The position numbers and the translations under genes were made by a program. A stretch of 7,983 bases of DNA. It comes from Sphingobacteriales bacterium. GTDB lineage: Bacteria; Bacteroidota; Bacteroidia; Chitinophagales; Chitinophagaceae. Each line of letters opens with the position of its first letter. The first letter of the stretch is position 1. The DNA lies in the NCBI GenBank assembly GCA_024640385.1, contig JAHEFC010000070.1, positions 4,848 to 12,830 of the forward strand, read 5' to 3'. Positions 1 to 6,854 of the stretch are shown piece by piece. The notes below the pieces were generated by a model that was not told the origin of the DNA, searched no databases, and saw nothing but the letters and a program-made list of their open reading frames with translations.

Positions 1-1170
1 CGGAGTCACGTCGAGCAGGAGCACATCTTTCACCTCACCGGTAAGTACCGCACCCTGTACAGCAGCACCAACTGCCACCGCTTCATCCGGATTTACGCTC
101 TTGTTCGGTTTTTTACCAAAGAATTTTTCAACTACTTCCTGCACTTTCGGAATCCTTGTTGAACCACCCACCAGGATCACTTCATCGATCTGTGAGGCAT
201 TCATACCCGCATCTTTCAATGCCAGTTCACAAGGCTTGAGGCAACGTGCAAAAAGATTATCGGCCAGCTGCTCAAATTTTGCCCTGGACAGTTTTTTCAC
301 GAGGTGTTTAGGAACACCGTCAATAGCTGTGATATAAGGAAGATTGATCTCTGTTTCTGAAGAAGAAGAAAGTTCAACCTTGGCTTTCTCTGCAGCTTCT
401 TTCAGACGCTGGAGAGCCATCGGGTCTTTTCTCAGGTCAACGTTCTCGTCTTTCCTGAATTCTTCTGCGATCCAGTCCATGATCACTTTGTCAAAGTCGT
501 CACCACCGAGGTGGGTGTCACCATTGGTGGATTTCACTTCAAATACACCGTCGCCCAGTTCAAGGATGGAGATATCGAATGTTCCACCACCGAGGTCGAA
601 TACGGCGATCTTTGAATCGTGCATTTTCTTATCCAGGCCATAGGCCAGCGCAGCTGCTGTAGGCTCGTTAATGATACGCCTTACATTCAGGCCGGCGATC
701 TCGCCAGCTTCCTTGGTAGCCTGGCGTTGTGCGTCGTTGAAATAGGCAGGAACTGTAACTACTGCTTCTGTAACTTCCTGGCCCAGGTAGTCTTCTGCCA
801 CTTTCTTCATTTTTTGAAGGATCATGGCACTGATCTCCTGGGGAGTGTACATTCTTCCGTCTATGTCAATACGAACTGTATTATTGTCACCTTTTACCAC
901 TTTGTAGCTCCAATGTTGCATTTCCTCGGAAACCTCATCATGCCTGCGGCCCATAAAACGCTTCACACTCATGATGGTATTTACCGGGTTGGTAATAGCC
1001 TGACGCTTGGCAGGGTCCCCTACCTTGCGCTCGCCATTTTTAAGGAATGCCACCACCGACGGAGTTGTCCTGCGGCCTTCATCGTTAGCAATAACCACCG
1101 GTTCATTGCCTTCCATTACTGCAACGCAGCTGTTGGTAGTTCCGAGGTCGATTCCGATAATTTTTCCCAT
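1..1170 (-). CDS. dnaK: Molecular chaperone DnaK (Hsp70), N-terminal part, cut by window edge
   Basis: ATP-dependent cytosolic chaperone that binds exposed hydrophobic segments with its DnaJ and GrpE partners. The reverse strand reads open for 390 codons from ATG at 1170-1168 to the window edge. It starts [14 protein letters not shown], which carries the phosphate-1 motif (residues 6-14). SVKRFMG places the catalytic lysine at residue 70, as in E. coli Dna[16 protein letters not shown] (142-156), [13 protein letters not shown] (168-180), the phosphate-2 motif DLGGGTFD (192-199) and the adenosine motif VGGSTRIP (334-341) follow. The visible end, DVLLLDVTP (382-390), is the interdomain linker, so the whole nucleotide-binding domain is present. 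About 250 residues of substrate-binding domain and lid should lie beyond position 1. No internal stop or shift is seen. Only a weak A-rich leader precedes the ATG. Identification is very secure. Confidence 0.98.
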   Translation of the reverse strand, partial: MGKIIGIDLGTTNSCVAVMEGNEPVVIANDEGRRTTPSVVAFLKNGERKVGDPAKRQAITNPVNTIMSVKRFMGRRHDEVSEEMQHWSYKVVKGDNNTVRIDIDGRMYTPQEISAMILQKMKKVAEDYLGQEVTEAVVTVPAYFNDAQRQATKEAGEIAGLNVRRIINEPTAAALAYGLDKKMHDSKIAVFDLGGGTFDISILELGDGVFEVKSTNGDTHLGGDDFDKVIMDWIAEEFRKDENVDLRKDPMALQRLKEAAEKAKVELSSSSETEINLPYITAIDGVPKHLVKKLSRAKFEQLADNLFARCLKPCELALKDAGMNASQIDEVILVGGSTRIPKVQEVVEKFFGKKPNKSVNPDEAVAVGAAVQGAVLTGEVKDVLLLDVTP

Positions 1171-1250
1171 GATTTTCTAGAATTTATACTAGGGAATTAT
1201 CAAGATGCATGCCGGGCAAGGGGAAGGTGCTAAATTGTCAGTTATCGTAG
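1171..1250 (-). promoter_or_regulatory. dnaK 5' leader / presumed promoter region
   Basis: Gene-free stretch directly upstream of the dnaK ATG. Read on the minus strand it contains TGACAATTTAGCACC (1240-1226), then CTTGCCCGGCATGC, then TTGATAATTCC, then an AT-rich run up to the ATG. One possible Bacteroidota-type promoter is TTG (within CTTGCCC) followed after 17 bp by TAATTCC, a poor match to TAnnTTTG. TTAGCAC resembles the first seven bases of a CIRCE operator half, but no complementary half follows. There is no clear Shine-Dalgarno sequence. A heat-shock-type gene separated by 160 bp from its upstream neighbour is likely to have its own promoter, but the exact elements cannot be assigned from one sequence. 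Confidence 0.3.
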
Positions 1251-1254
1251 GAAG

Positions 1255-1326
1255 AGAGAGTCAGAGAGTCGGCAAGACATAGAGCCAGAATTCTATCTTT
1301 CTTGCTCTCTGCCGTTCTGACTCTCT
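1255..1326. repeat. Extended imperfect inverted repeat (hairpin) between ypdA and dnaK
   Basis: The outer arms AGAGAGTCAGA (1255-1265) and TCTGACTCTCT (1316-1326) are perfectly complementary over 11 bp. Inside them, GCAAGA (1272-1277) pairs with TCTTGC (1300-1305). Further in, ATAGA (1279-1283) pairs with TCTAT (1292-1296) around an 8-nt loop. That gives 22 base pairs interrupted by a 6/10-nt and a 1/3-nt internal loop. An alternative pairing uses CGGCA (1270-1274) with TGCCG (1310-1314). The hairpin begins five bases past the ypdA stop, so it could terminate the ypdA transcript. The 3' side on that strand is CU-rich rather than a clean U-tract, so it could equally be an mRNA 3'-end stabiliser or a copy of a dispersed intergenic palindrome. 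Confidence 0.6.
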
Positions 1327-1330
1327 GTAA

Positions 1331-2305
1331 TCAGTTGATTTTCATCCTTATCTGGTCTACTACAGTGTCCGCATGCACCCGGCTGTTCTCGATAAACCAC
1401 TTATTGGTAACCGTTCCCCCGCAGATCACCCCGGCGAGATAAACCCCCGGAACATTGGTCTCCAGGGTATCAGGGTTGTGGCTGGGAACCAGGGCTTCTT
1501 CTTTCAGCACCATATCCACCCCTATACTTTTGAGGAAGCTGAAATCGGGTTTATAACCCGTCATGGCCAGTACAAAATCATTCTTTATGGTGGTTATAAC
1601 ACCATCCGGCGTCTGGATATCCACCTCATCAAGCCTGATCGCCTTTAACTCTGAGTTGAAATAGGCCTTTATCGTTCCTTCTTTAATGCGGTTCTCGATA
1701 TCAGGTTTGACCCAGTATTTCACATTATCCTGGATCGCGCTCTCTCTCATCACCATGGTCACATCGGCACCCTTCCTGAATGTTTCCAGCGCCACATCCA
1801 CTGCTGAATTGGCAGCGCCAACCACCACCAGCTTCTGGGAAAAATATAAATGGGGCTCCTTATAGTAGTGATGCACTTTAGGTAATTCCTCCCCGGTAAC
1901 ATTCAGGAGATTGGGAACATCATAAAATCCGGTAGCCAACACTACAGCCCTGCATTGGTAAACATTTTTAGAAGTATGCACCATAAACCCTCCTTCTTTC
2001 TTATTAACAGCCTCCACTTTTTCGAATAACCGGGTGTTGATCTTCCAATGTTGCGCCACCCTTCTGAAATATTCCAGAGCTTCATCGCGAGTGGGTTTGG
2101 GCTGGTGCGATATAAATGGTACGTCCCCGATCTCCAGCCGGTCAGACGTAGAGAAAAATGTCATGTTGAGCGGATAATTGAATACAGAATTCACCAGGGT
2201 CCCCTTATCGATCACAACATGCGAGAGCTTATGCTTTTTACAGGCAATGCCCGTTGCAATTCCAATGGGTCCGGCGCCCACGATCACAATATCATACTGT
2301 TCCAT
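1331..2305 (-). CDS. ypdA: YpdA-family FAD/NAD(P)H oxidoreductase (putative bacillithiol disulfide reductase)
   Basis: A 324-residue cytosolic flavoprotein of the thioredoxin-reductase-like fold. The FAD-binding motif GAGPIG is at residues 10-15. The YpdA-type segment NYPLNMTFFSTSDRLEIGD follows at 43-61. ATGFYDVP (124-131) is the usual ATG strand. A second Rossmann motif, VVGAANSAVDVALE (161-174), is for NAD(P)H. The C-terminal signature VYLAGVICGGTVTNKWFIEN (288-307) closes the FAD site. There is no CxxC redox pair, which separates it from true thioredoxin reductases. In Firmicutes, YpdA reduces oxidised bacillithiol with NADPH, and a cysteine at position 14 of GxGPCG has been implicated; here residue 14 is isoleucine, so mechanism and substrate are uncertain. 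ATG at 2305-2303 is preceded by AAAAGGGAAATCAAG, a fair GGGA ribosome site. It lies 60 bp downstream of the GH95 gene and could be read through from it. Confidence 0.87.
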   Translation of the reverse strand: MEQYDIVIVGAGPIGIATGIACKKHKLSHVVIDKGTLVNSVFNYPLNMTFFSTSDRLEIGDVPFISHQPKPTRDEALEYFRRVAQHWKINTRLFEKVEAVNKKEGGFMVHTSKNVYQCRAVVLATGFYDVPNLLNVTGEELPKVHHYYKEPHLYFSQKLVVVGAANSAVDVALETFRKGADVTMVMRESAIQDNVKYWVKPDIENRIKEGTIKAYFNSELKAIRLDEVDIQTPDGVITTIKNDFVLAMTGYKPDFSFLKSIGVDMVLKEEALVPSHNPDTLETNVPGVYLAGVICGGTVTNKWFIENSRVHADTVVDQIRMKIN

Positions 2306-2365
2306 CTTGATTTCCCTTTTGATGAGTAAATAATATTCCCCGTGAATTTACCGTATTACCCTAAA

Positions 2366-4822
2366 TCAAAACGTAAAAGAATAGCTTTTACCGGGTACGG
2401 TTGCCAGATCGTACTCATATACTTTTTTTAATGATGGCATGCCGGCACTGGCCTCTTTTGATACCAGGGGGTCTTTTACCTTGTACACTTCAAAAAATGG
2501 ATTCTGGTTAGCCTGGTTTGAATCATGATCTGATTGTTCTGCTCCCTTAAGCGAAACTTCTTCATAGGTTCTGACACGGCAATTTCCACCAAGTTTAGAA
2601 TAAATATCCAACTGCTTCAACCTGCCGGATTCCCATCGTACATTGATCACGAATCCTCCTCTCGCTTTAAGGCCTTTTATACTTCCATTTTTCCATGCTG
2701 CCGGTAAGGCCGGAAGCAGATGGATCGCTCCATCATGGGATTGCAGCAACATCTCTGCAATGCCTGCTGTGCATCCGAAATTACCATCGATCTGAAAAGG
2801 CGGATGGGCATCGAAAAGATTGGGATAGGTTCCGCCGGCTTTTTTATTGTCATCATAAGGACTCAACTGGTCCATGATCAGTTTATAAGCGTGATCCCCA
2901 TCCAGCAAACGTGCCCAGCAATTGACTTTCCAGCCCATCGACCAGCCAGTGGAAACATCACCCCTGTAGGTCAGTGATGTCTTTGCTGCCTCAAATAGCT
3001 CAGGGGTTCTATAGGGAGATATCTGGTTGCCCGGATATAAACCCCATAAATGTGAGATATGCCTGTGTTTATCGTTGGGATCGTCCCAGTCCTTCAGCCA
3101 CTCCTGCAATTGATCATGCTTTCCAATTTGCATGGGCGGCAGATCTTTCAACTTATTCCTGATCTCATTGCTGAATTCTGTGTCCACCCCCAGTAACTCT
3201 GCAGCTTTGATCGTATTGTGGAACAATGAAAATACCAGTTGGTTATCCATCGTAGTTCCTGCAGATGCACTGAAACCCTGGTGCGCATTCTCTGGCGAAG
3301 CAGATGGAGATACCATCCACCATCCCGTAGCAGGATCTTTGTATAACACATCAACAAAAAAAATACTGGCTCCCTTCAGCGATGGATAAATAGACTTCAG
3401 AAATGAAATATCTCCACTGTATAAATACCTCTCCCACAAGTGCTGACATAACCATGCACCACCGGTTGGCCATAAACCCCAGGGACCATCAATGGCCCCC
3501 GTCATTCTCCATATATCCGTATTATGGTGCAGTACCCAACCCCTGGCTCCATATAAGGTTTTTGCAGTAGCCTGACCACTCACTGTGAGTTCTTTCACTA
3601 ATTGAACCAATGGCTGATGCATCTCTGACAGATTGGTCAACTCTGCCGGCCAGTAGTTCATTTCCAGGTTGATGTTGGTGGTATACTTGCTTCCCCAGGG
3701 CGGGTCCGTGTGCGGATTCCAAATGCCCTGCAAATTGGCAGGCTGGCCACCAGGCTGAGAAGAAGAGATCAACAGGTATCTGCCGAATTGAAAATAAAGA
3801 CTGACCAGCTGCGGATCTTTCCCGGCATGGAATTTTTCCAGCCGCTGATTGGTCGGGAGTTGAATAGATGAAGAACTGCCAAGGTCAATGGCCACCCTGT
3901 TGAAATATTTTTGATAAACCTGCACATGATCACTGACCAGTGCATCGTAAGATTTTTTCTGAACTTTTTTCAGTGCTTCATTGGCTAATGCGACCTGGTC
4001 ATTGGTAACGGTGAAATAGTTTCTGAAGTTTGTAGCCATGGAAACTTGGATCACTACACTATTCGCATTTTTCACCTGGATCCTATTGCCAATGGACTGA
4101 ATGCTTCCCCCTTCATTACTGATCAGCACATTGGTCTGAACCCTGATCACACCCGGTAGACCATTCTTGTCAGGCCCCGTAGCCGAAAGTTCAAGCCTGT
4201 TTTCACCACTGACTTTGATAGTCCCTTTTTGTTCTGTAGACAGGGATGTTGTGAAGCTGATCTTACCTGGTTGGTCAGCAGTCAACCTGATGATGATCAG
4301 TTTGTCAGCAAATGAAGAAAAAACAGTCCGCGTATAACGCACCCCTTTTGAAGAATAAGTAATGGTAGCCAATGCCCTGCTGATGTCCAGTTCACGTCGC
4401 AGGTTGTTGAATGCTTCATGTTCTTCAAATGATAAACGAAGATCCCCTACCGGCTGGTAAGGCATGCCATGTAGTTTCTCCGCGATAAAATTCTTATTGG
4501 CAAATTTGTCGGCTGCGCCATAGTCTCCATTGTCGATCATCTTCCTGATCTCCGCCAGCGCCTGCGGGCCACCGTTAGGGTTGGCATTGGTATAAGGACC
4601 ACCTGCCCAGAATGCCGTGTGATTCAGTTGCAGGTGTTCTTCGGCCGGATTGCCATACACCATTGCACCCAGGAATCCATTGCCAACAGGCAGGGCTTCT
4701 TCCCATATTTTCGCGGGTTGATCAAACCAGACCTTCATGGGATTGGGCTCAGCCGTTTGGGCAACGCATAACTGGCTGATCAACACGGTGACAAGAACCG
4801 GAAGGAAAATGAATTTCTTCAT
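2366..4822 (-). CDS. Secreted GH95-family glycoside hydrolase, probable alpha-L-fucosidase
   Basis: Inverting exo-glycosidase of family GH95, whose members release alpha-1,2-linked L-fucose or, in some cases, alpha-L-galactose. I choose ATG at 4822-4820 (818 residues) because it begins [22 protein letters not shown], a textbook signal peptide. An in-frame ATG at 4876 would add 18 residues in front of it. Cleavage probably follows CVA, and SQLC is not a lipobox. In the 818-residue numbering, the N-terminal beta-sandwich (about 25-280) includes [16 protein letters not shown] (42-57). The (alpha/alpha)6 barrel holds [20 protein letters not shown] (366-385) with the asparagine pair N383 and N385. 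It also holds SPSASPEN with the presumed acid E511, [13 protein letters not shown] (586-598), and [12 protein letters not shown] with D679. These match AfcA catalytic positions N421, N423, E566 and D766. A C-terminal beta domain ends SYSFTF, with no type IX sorting domain. No SusC/SusD genes are in view. Fucose versus galactose specificity cannot be read here. Confidence 0.93.
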   Translation of the reverse strand: MKKFIFLPVLVTVLISQLCVAQTAEPNPMKVWFDQPAKIWEEALPVGNGFLGAMVYGNPAEEHLQLNHTAFWAGGPYTNANPNGGPQALAEIRKMIDNGDYGAADKFANKNFIAEKLHGMPYQPVGDLRLSFEEHEAFNNLRRELDISRALATITYSSKGVRYTRTVFSSFADKLIIIRLTADQPGKISFTTSLSTEQKGTIKVSGENRLELSATGPDKNGLPGVIRVQTNVLISNEGGSIQSIGNRIQVKNANSVVIQVSMATNFRNYFTVTNDQVALANEALKKVQKKSYDALVSDHVQVYQKYFNRVAIDLGSSSSIQLPTNQRLEKFHAGKDPQLVSLYFQFGRYLLISSSQPGGQPANLQGIWNPHTDPPWGSKYTTNINLEMNYWPAELTNLSEMHQPLVQLVKELTVSGQATAKTLYGARGWVLHHNTDIWRMTGAIDGPWGLWPTGGAWLCQHLWERYLYSGDISFLKSIYPSLKGASIFFVDVLYKDPATGWWMVSPSASPENAHQGFSASAGTTMDNQLVFSLFHNTIKAAELLGVDTEFSNEIRNKLKDLPPMQIGKHDQLQEWLKDWDDPNDKHRHISHLWGLYPGNQISPYRTPELFEAAKTSLTYRGDVSTGWSMGWKVNCWARLLDGDHAYKLIMDQLSPYDDNKKAGGTYPNLFDAHPPFQIDGNFGCTAGIAEMLLQSHDGAIHLLPALPAAWKNGSIKGLKARGGFVINVRWESGRLKQLDIYSKLGGNCRVRTYEEVSLKGAEQSDHDSNQANQNPFFEVYKVKDPLVSKEASAGMPSLKKVYEYDLATVPGKSYSFTF
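2373..2391 (-). terminator. Weak hairpin at the GH95 3' end, possible terminator
   Basis: GTAAAAG (2373-2379) and CTTTTAC (2385-2391) are a perfect 7-bp inverted repeat around a 5-nt loop, overlapping the last codons of the GH95 gene. On the minus strand it is followed by GTTTTGATTT, a broken T-rich run. The stem is mostly A-T pairs and therefore weak, so this may be chance or may only slow transcription. Nothing else in the 60-bp gap before ypdA looks like a terminator. Confidence 0.2.
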
Positions 4823-4928
4823 AAAGGGAAAATAATGAATAATCACAACTACTGCCCCGGAAATGCCTTGAATCAAAATATGTATGCATTAACATAAAAT
4901 GTAAGTTTCCTTTTATAATTTTATTGGA
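4823..4928. promoter_or_regulatory. Divergent promoter region between GH95 and DUF4403 genes
   Basis: 106 bp of AT-rich DNA separate two outward-facing genes, so it must serve both. For the plus-strand gene, TAAGTTTC at 4902-4909 matches the Bacteroidota -7 consensus TAnnTTTG at seven of eight positions and lies 19 bp before the ATG, but no TTTG sits at the right -33 distance. For GH95, the minus strand reads TATTTTG at 4880-4874, a one-base-short version of the same box. An imperfect dyad, TATGT at 4879-4883 and ACATA at 4892-4896, lies between them and could be an operator or chance. The region is certain to be regulatory; the individual elements are weak. Confidence 0.4.
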
Positions 4929-6209
4929 ATGTCCTTACCGAAAAATCTTATCTGTTTCCTGCTGCCGGCACTGATCTTATCCTGCTCAAAAAAAATGATC
5001 CCTGAAAAGCCGAACCTGGCTGAATCCATCCGGCTTATCGACAGTTTACCCCCTTCAGACATTGACATTCCGGTGAAGATCAACCTCAAACCTTTTTATG
5101 CCATGGCCGAAAAAGAAGTTCAGCAGGTATATACTTCACCCGGCTATCCATATGATTATGTAGTGGACAATTGTGACACCAGGTACATGTACCGCTTCAG
5201 GCGAGGGCCACTGCAGATCAGCACATCGGGGAATAATATCAGGATGGGGTTTACCGGTTTTTATACCGTTGCCGGCGGGCAAAGGGTTTGTACTGGTTCC
5301 GGAAGTGAACGCACTGCCGTAACACCATGGTCTCCAACATGTACCTGTGGACTCAGGGAGGGCGAAAGGAAGGTGAATGTGGCTTTTACTGCTTCCCTTA
5401 AACTCACTCCTGATTACCGGATCAATGCGAATATCAACCGCCTGGAACCGGTACCGCTGGACAAATGCAATGTATGCATATTCAACATTGACATTACATC
5501 CATTGTCATGGACAGGCTGAGGGCACAACTTGATGAAGCCAGGAAAGGCATCCTAGACACGCTTGCCAATACCAGCCTCAGGCCCCAGTTCCAGAAGATC
5601 TGGGATCTTCTGAATACCGTACAGCCGATATACAATTACGGCTACCTGCAGATCAATCCCCAACAGATACGTATAGGCGATTTTTATGCAGTTAAAGACA
5701 CTATGGTACTGAATGTGGGTTTAACAGCCCGTCCCGTGGTCAGCCAGGCCAGGCCGGCAGAAACAAGAACGGTGGTGCCTGCGCTTAATCCAACCCCGTC
5801 CAGGAAAGGCTTCTCCATCTTCACAGACGCCTATCTGAATTATGATTCCATCACCAATATTATCAACACCCAGGTACACAAGAAAAGGATCGACCTGGAG
5901 CTGGGAAAATATATCATAGTTGAAAGTGCCCAGGTGTATGGCGTGGGGAATGAATTGCTCATCCTCAAGATCAATTTCAGCGGTTCCGCATCAGGTGAAT
6001 TCTACCTGACGGGACGGCCCGTATACGATCAGCAGAAAAAAATACTTAAGCTTGACAATCTTCAGTTCGATATCCGCTCTGAGAACATGATGCTGCGATC
6101 TGCTCAATGGCTTTTTTCAAAAAGAATATTGAAAGAGATCGAACCCTATACCAGGCTGGATATTCTGCCATATGAAACCATGCTGCTCGAAAAGTCAATG
6201 GCCAGCTGA
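4929..6209 (+). CDS. DUF4403-family lipoprotein, reading frame broken near the C-terminus
   Basis: Envelope protein of unknown function that I recognise as the DUF4403 family. The signal peptide has a lipobox-like ILSC, giving lipid attachment at Cys19 and an expected membrane-anchored periplasmic protein. The residues after Cys19 (SKKM) lack the acidic surface-export signal known in Bacteroidota, so I infer it stays inside the outer membrane. Family-like segments include IPVKINLKPFY (47-57), LRPQFQKIWDLLNTVQPI (217-234) and KILKLDNLQFDIRSEN (371-386). The open frame ends at TGA 6207-6209 after 426 residues, with the non-family tail MLLEKSMAS. The missing C-terminal sequence continues in another frame to 6355. 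With one base restored near 6190-6193 the protein would be 475 residues and would end INDLSF. The mature part has six cysteines (82, 121, 138, 140, 180, 183), enough for disulfides. It may be a real truncated product, a pseudogene or a sequencing error. Confidence 0.85.
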   Translation: MSLPKNLICFLLPALILSCSKKMIPEKPNLAESIRLIDSLPPSDIDIPVKINLKPFYAMAEKEVQQVYTSPGYPYDYVVDNCDTRYMYRFRRGPLQISTSGNNIRMGFTGFYTVAGGQRVCTGSGSERTAVTPWSPTCTCGLREGERKVNVAFTASLKLTPDYRINANINRLEPVPLDKCNVCIFNIDITSIVMDRLRAQLDEARKGILDTLANTSLRPQFQKIWDLLNTVQPIYNYGYLQINPQQIRIGDFYAVKDTMVLNVGLTARPVVSQARPAETRTVVPALNPTPSRKGFSIFTDAYLNYDSITNIINTQVHKKRIDLELGKYIIVESAQVYGVGNELLILKINFSGSASGEFYLTGRPVYDQQKKILKLDNLQFDIRSENMMLRSAQWLFSKRILKEIEPYTRLDILPYETMLLEKSMAS

Positions 6210-6355
6210 ACAGTGAGTTGAAAAAAGGAGTTGTAATGAATGGCCGCGTGAACACCGTGAACATCGACAAGATCTATCCTTTCAATGAGAGCCTGGTGGT
6301 CAGGTTCAGCAGCAAGGGAGAACTCGATATCATCATCAACGATCTAAGCTTTTGA
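6191..6355 (+). pseudogene. Detached C-terminal segment of the DUF4403 gene (other frame)
   Basis: This frame reads KVNGQLNSELKKGVVMNG, then VNIDKIYPFNESLVVRFSSK, and ends GELDIIINDLSF with TGA at 6353-6355. It looks like the normal end of a DUF4403 protein and joins naturally to the upstream ILPYETMLLEK if one A is added to the AAAA run at 6190-6193. It has no start codon or ribosome site of its own at the junction. An ATG at 6236-6238 has GGAG nearby (6227-6230), but translation from it would give only about 39 residues. I therefore read it as the severed end of the upstream gene. The last 20 bp overlap the end of the converging gtrA gene. Confidence 0.75.
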
Positions 6356-6827
6356 CCGTAGCAGCTTTGAATGTAAAATGCCGTTGGGTGAGATAACTGA
6401 ATACTACCACAATACAGGTTGTAAGTATTTTGGCAACGGTGGGATAAAAATTGAACTGCTCAACAAATAATTTAAGGAAGATGTAATTCAGCAGAATGCA
6501 TACTGCCACCATCATGAGGTAGCGAACCAGCTGTATCCTTCCCCTGACAGTAGAATCAGGAAACACAACATTCCGCATCAGCATGAATCCAATTGGGAAG
6601 GTAACGCAGAATGCAATAATGAAGGCGCCGATATGCGGACTGATGGTGACGAATGGCAGCTCTACCATCTTCTTATCCAGGATGAAATTATAACTGATGA
6701 AGTAGATGAATATGTCAAGCAGGGTATTGCCACCGCCACATGCCAGGTAACGGAACGATTTTTTATCCATCAGCGTCCTGAACGGAGGATAGAAAAAGTC
6801 AATGGTATTGATGATCAGATCTTTCAA
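6336..6827 (-). CDS. GtrA-family four-helix membrane protein
   Basis: A 163-residue inner-membrane protein of the GtrA type. Such proteins are thought to help move or present polyprenyl-linked sugars for decoration of surface glycans. Four hydrophobic segments are visible at roughly residues 26-50, 60-83, 98-121 and 128-147. The first contains the family-typical FRYLACGGGNTLLDIFIYF, and the last ends in SYLTQRHFTF, a common GtrA C-terminal pattern. The reading starts with TTG at 6827-6825. An ATG at 6770-6768 would give 144 residues and has AGGA eight bases upstream, but it would drop the FFYPPF segment that I recall being common in Bacteroidota homologues. It follows the GNAT-like gene after 27 bp, consistent with co-transcription, and a promoter-like box lies in that gap. 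No glycosyltransferase partner is in view, so its substrate is unknown. Confidence 0.85.
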   Translation of the reverse strand: MKDLIINTIDFFYPPFRTLMDKKSFRYLACGGGNTLLDIFIYFISYNFILDKKMVELPFVTISPHIGAFIIAFCVTFPIGFMLMRNVVFPDSTVRGRIQLVRYLMMVAVCILLNYIFLKLFVEQFNFYPTVAKILTTCIVVVFSYLTQRHFTFKAATVKSLDR

Positions 6828-6837
6828 AACGAAGGCG

Positions 6838-6845
6838 CAAAGTTA
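6838..6845 (-). promoter_or_regulatory. Perfect Bacteroidota -7 box (TAACTTTG) upstream of gtrA
   Basis: The minus strand reads TAACTTTG, an exact match to TAnnTTTG, followed by CGCC. It sits in the 27-bp gap between the GNAT-like gene and gtrA. No TTTG is found 19-21 bp upstream, so the -33 half is missing or weak. Transcription from it would begin about 6826-6832, almost on the TTG start at 6827. The transcript would then be near-leaderless for TTG, or have roughly 60 nt of leader for the ATG at 6770. Confidence 0.4.
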
Positions 6846-6854
6846 ATATATATC

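Noticed and set aside
619..1233. A 204-codon open frame on the plus strand across the dnaK 5' part
   Set aside because: It lies antisense to a perfectly conserved DnaK reading, has no recognisable domain, and its openness is explained by dnaK codon use.
1227..1233. CIRCE/HrcA operator upstream of dnaK
   Set aside because: Only TTAGCAC of the first half matches. The complementary GAGTGCTAA half is absent at the required 9-bp spacing.
1212..1233. Sigma-54 promoter (TAGCAC...TTGCC) upstream of dnaK
   Set aside because: The GC elements are two bases too far apart and the invariant GG is AG.
1331..2305. Thioredoxin reductase (trxB) instead of ypdA
   Set aside because: No CxxC redox pair is present, and the NYPLNMTFFSTSDRLEIGD and CGGTVTNKWFIEN segments are YpdA-like.
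4762..4822. GH95 protein as a lipoprotein (cysteine near the end of the signal peptide)
   Set aside because: The residues before the cysteine are SQL, which is not a lipobox. Cleavage after CVA by signal peptidase I is more plausible.
4823..4876. Upstream in-frame ATG (4876-4874) as the GH95 start
   Set aside because: It would put 18 residues, [17 protein letters not shown] preceded by Met, before a clean MKK-type signal peptide and use up half of the divergent promoter region. ATG at 4822 fits better.
4879..4896. TATGT...ACATA dyad as a definite operator
   Set aside because: The arms are only 5 bp in AT-rich DNA, and chance occurrence is likely. Kept only as a note in the divergent region.
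6186..6196. Programmed -1 frameshift in the DUF4403 gene
   Set aside because: C GAA AAG is not an X XXY YYZ slippery site and no clear downstream stem was found. A simple one-base indel explains the data better.
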